Part shown: in pieces, positions 5,222-6,835 of the stretch | Numbering within the stretch: the first letter of the stretch is position 1 | Layout of the letters: each line of letters starts with the position of its first letter | From: Eubacteriales Family XIII. Incertae Sedis bacterium | Lineage (GTDB): Bacteria; Bacillota; Clostridia; Peptostreptococcales; Anaerovoracaceae | Assembly (NCBI GenBank): GCA_031283865.1 | Contig: JAITAX010000277.1 | Span: 1 to 6,835, forward strand | Direction: 5' to 3' | DNA: 6,835 nucleotides | The notes under the pieces: generated by a model | What the model was told of the DNA's origin: nothing | The model's input: the letters and a program-made list of their open reading frames with translations, nothing else | Databases searched by the model: none | Position numbers and translations under genes: made by a program

Positions 5222-6616
5222 ATGAATCGGGAGCAAGCGGAATCTTACGTACAGGGTCTGGTCGAAAGAGCGCGAAAGGCGCAAAAGACAGCGGAGGGCT
5301 TCACGCAGGAAAAGGTCGACCGGCTTACCAAGGCGCTCGCATACGGACTGACGCGGGAGAATGTAAAGGCGGATCTGTCGAAACTCGCGTTGGAGGAATC
5401 GCGATTGGGCGACTATGAATCCAAGCTTGGCAAGATAGAAAAAAAGGTAAAAGGCATCTATCGGGATATACGCTTTGAAAAATCCGTCGGCGTCGTTGAA
5501 GAGTTTCCGGGGCGCGGGCTTAGGCGAATCGCAAAACCCGTCGGCGTTATAGCCGGACTGATTCCCAGCACGCAGCCGGAGATGCTGCCGATGACGAAAG
5601 CGCTGTTTGCCGTCAAGGCGCGCGACGCGATTATATTCGCTCCGCACCCCAGAGGGCGAAAGACGACGTATGCGACCACGGAGATCATGCGTGCGATATT
5701 GAAAAAGAACGATGCGCCCGAGGACTTGCTGCTCTGCTGCGAGGAGGTGTCGCTTGAGGTTACGAATGCGCTGATGGAACAGTGCGACCTCGTCGTAGCC
5801 ACGGGCGGCGCGGGCATGGTAAAGGCCGCGTACAGCTCGGGAACCCCCGCATTCGGCGTGGGCGCCGGAAACGCGCAGCTGCTCGCAGACGACACGGCGG
5901 ACATCGCCGACGCCGCGCACAAGACGATGCTCAGCAAGACGGGCGATCTCGCCGCAGGTTGCTCCTGCGACAATTCCCTCGTCATCTTCGAGAGCATCTA
6001 CGATGAGATGATCGCCGCGCTCAAACGGGAGGGCGCTTATCTTTGCAACGCCGAGGAGCGGGAGAAAGTCCGGGAAGCGCTCTTCCCCGAGTGGCCGGAC
6101 AACCACGTGATTAACAGGAACATCGTCGCGAGCCCCGTCTCAAACATCGCGCAGCTTGCGGGGATCAGCCTCCCCGAGAAAACGAAATTCATACTCGTCG
6201 AAGAAACCGGCTCCGGTCCCGCATATCCGTTCTCGGGCGAAAAGATGAGTTTGATCCTGACGATATACAAGTGCAAGGATCTCGACGACGGCATCCGCAT
6301 CGTGAACGCCAATCTGGCGTACAGCGGCGCGGGCCATTCCTGCGGCATCCACTCGCGCAACGAGGAGAATATATTGAAATTCGCGCTGTCCACCTACACC
6401 TCGCGCTGCAATGTCAACCTGGCAAACAGCATCGCCAACACGGGCGACTGGGGCGTCGGATATCCGTTCAGCGGTTCCCTCGGCTGCGGCACGTGGGGCG
6501 GCAACGTCACGTCGGAGAACATCACGCTGAAGCACTATCTGAACAACACCTGGGTGGCTTCGCCGATCGAGGCGGTAATTCCGACCGATGAGGAGCTGTT
6601 TGGGGATATGAATTAA
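5222..6616 (+). CDS. CoA-acylating aldehyde dehydrogenase (AdhE-N/SucD/SauS-like)
   Basis: This 464-residue enzyme of the aldehyde dehydrogenase superfamily should convert an aldehyde plus CoA and NAD(P)+ to an acyl-CoA, or the reverse. Acylating-branch features are PVGVIAGLIPSTQP (106-119), IIFAPHPRGRK, the glycine-rich ATGGAGMVKAAYSSGTP (193-209), GVGAGN (212-217) and SLGCGTWGGN (419-428). Cys247, in AAGCSCDNSLV, aligns with the catalytic cysteine of AdhE; Cys249 makes an unusual Cys-x-Cys. Length suits a stand-alone enzyme, without the iron alcohol dehydrogenase half of AdhE. The ATG at 5222 follows AGGAG (5211-5215) with a 6-nt spacer. The 82-bp gap from the GGGtGRT gene holds no clear promoter or terminator, only a direct repeat GATCGACGC (5150-5158, 5176-5184), so co-transcription is likely. 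The substrate (acetaldehyde, succinate semialdehyde, sulfoacetaldehyde or another) cannot be decided. Confidence 0.85.
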   Translation: MNREQAESYVQGLVERARKAQKTAEGFTQEKVDRLTKALAYGLTRENVKADLSKLALEESRLGDYESKLGKIEKKVKGIYRDIRFEKSVGVVEEFPGRGLRRIAKPVGVIAGLIPSTQPEMLPMTKALFAVKARDAIIFAPHPRGRKTTYATTEIMRAILKKNDAPEDLLLCCEEVSLEVTNALMEQCDLVVATGGAGMVKAAYSSGTPAFGVGAGNAQLLADDTADIADAAHKTMLSKTGDLAAGCSCDNSLVIFESIYDEMIAALKREGAYLCNAEEREKVREALFPEWPDNHVINRNIVASPVSNIAQLAGISLPEKTKFILVEETGSGPAYPFSGEKMSLILTIYKCKDLDDGIRIVNANLAYSGAGHSCGIHSRNEENILKFALSTYTSRCNVNLANSIANTGDWGVGYPFSGSLGCGTWGGNVTSENITLKHYLNNTWVASPIEAVIPTDEELFGDMN

Positions 6617-6813
6617 ATTGAGAAATTATTCAAGTCTGATGAAATCCAATATCTCCGATGGCACTTCGCAGCAGATTGTCGGGAATACAAATAAAAAGAT
6701 GCAGCCGGTTTGCCCCAAGGCATTGCAGAGGAATATATCGATAATAGAAAGAAAAAAAGACTTGATAGCCATTATGTCTGTGAGTCTGTGTTGAAAGGAG
6801 TGATTAAGGATTA
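6617..6813 (+). other. AT-rich stretch with possible degraded or very small coding sequence
   Basis: Directly after the dehydrogenase stop the composition falls to about 38% G+C. In the same frame as the dehydrogenase, 6617-6691 reads IEKLFKSDEIQYLRWHFAAD and five more residues, then meets TAA at 6692-6694. After it, 6695-6811 reads on through GLPQGIAEEYIDNRKKKRLD to a TAA at 6812-6814 that overlaps a following ATG. These read like natural protein but lack a supported start, so a broken gene is possible. In another frame an ATG at 6639 opens a 51-residue frame ending at 6794, without a good ribosome site. I recognise neither, and no terminator is visible. Confidence 0.3.
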
Positions 6814-6835
6814 ATGGTCATGAAAAAAGAAAACT
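6814..6835 (+). CDS. Start of a further gene, cut by the window edge
   Basis: ATG at 6820 has AAGGA at 6806-6810 with a 9-nt spacer. An in-frame ATG at 6814 has AAAGGAG at 6794-6800 with a longer 13-nt spacer and overlaps the TAA at 6812-6814. The visible peptide is MVMKKEN from 6814, or MKKEN from 6820, the latter a common opening in Firmicute proteins. Only five to seven codons are present, so neither family nor function can be given, nor whether it belongs to the sigma-54 operon. Confidence 0.45.

Noticed and set aside
6659..6673. TGGCACTTCGCAGCA as a second sigma-54 promoter
   Set aside because: The GG to GC spacing is one base too short (GG at 6660-6661, GC at 6671-6672) and the -12 part reads AGCA instead of TTGC.
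6706..6720. TGCC-ccaa-GGCA hairpin as terminator of the operon
   Set aside because: Four-base arms and no T-tract; too weak to support termination.
1..6835. CRISPR array, tRNA or rRNA gene, or insertion sequence
   Set aside because: No regularly spaced repeats with unique spacers were found, no cloverleaf or rRNA-like segments were recognised, and no transposase or terminal inverted repeats with target duplications were seen. The tandem repeats present have only two adjacent units each.

Overview
The window looks like a bacterial chromosome segment from a Clostridia-like Firmicute, probably uncultured. It is roughly mid-50s % G+C. Genes carry strong Shine-Dalgarno sites (GGAGG types), and TTG starts are frequent. 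The families present (a PadR regulator paired with a DUF1048 protein, a sigma-54 activator with a PrpR-type sensor, a NifU-like protein paired with a GGGtGRT protein) are ones I associate with anaerobic Gram-positives. This placement is inference from gene content, not a database match. All genes lie on the + strand.

Bases 1-194 hold a probable terminator from an upstream gene, then a good sigma-A type promoter and a small inverted repeat. Bases 195-885 hold a two-gene unit: a PadR-family repressor overlapping a DUF1048 protein. Bases 886-1124 carry short tandem repeats, a near-consensus promoter (TTGATT, 17 bp, TATAAT) and a leader with an 11-bp inverted repeat. Bases 1125-3032 encode a sigma-54 activator with the order PrpR_N sensor, PAS, AAA+ with intact GAFTGA, and Fis-type HTH.

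Bases 3033-3411 hold a 50-bp tandem duplication that overlaps the regulator's stop codon, AT-rich hairpins, nested palindromes that could be an activator site, and a textbook sigma-54 promoter (TTGGCACG, 4 bp, TTGC). That promoter lies just ahead of a three-gene unit: a NifU-like scaffold-type protein (3412-4107), a GGGtGRT-motif protein of unknown function (4111-5139), and a CoA-acylating aldehyde dehydrogenase (5222-6616). From 6617 the composition drops to about 38% G+C, with no clear intact gene until a new start codon near 6814/6820 at the window edge.

The main reading is an inducible metabolic module. The sensor-activator binds a small ligand, works through RNA polymerase-sigma54 at 3337-3352, and switches on two proteins with an Fe-S or cysteine-based theme plus an enzyme that converts an aldehyde to an acyl-CoA. 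The substrate, and the reason an Fe-S scaffold-like pair is co-regulated with an aldehyde dehydrogenase, cannot be read from the sequence. That pairing is the most interesting part of the window.
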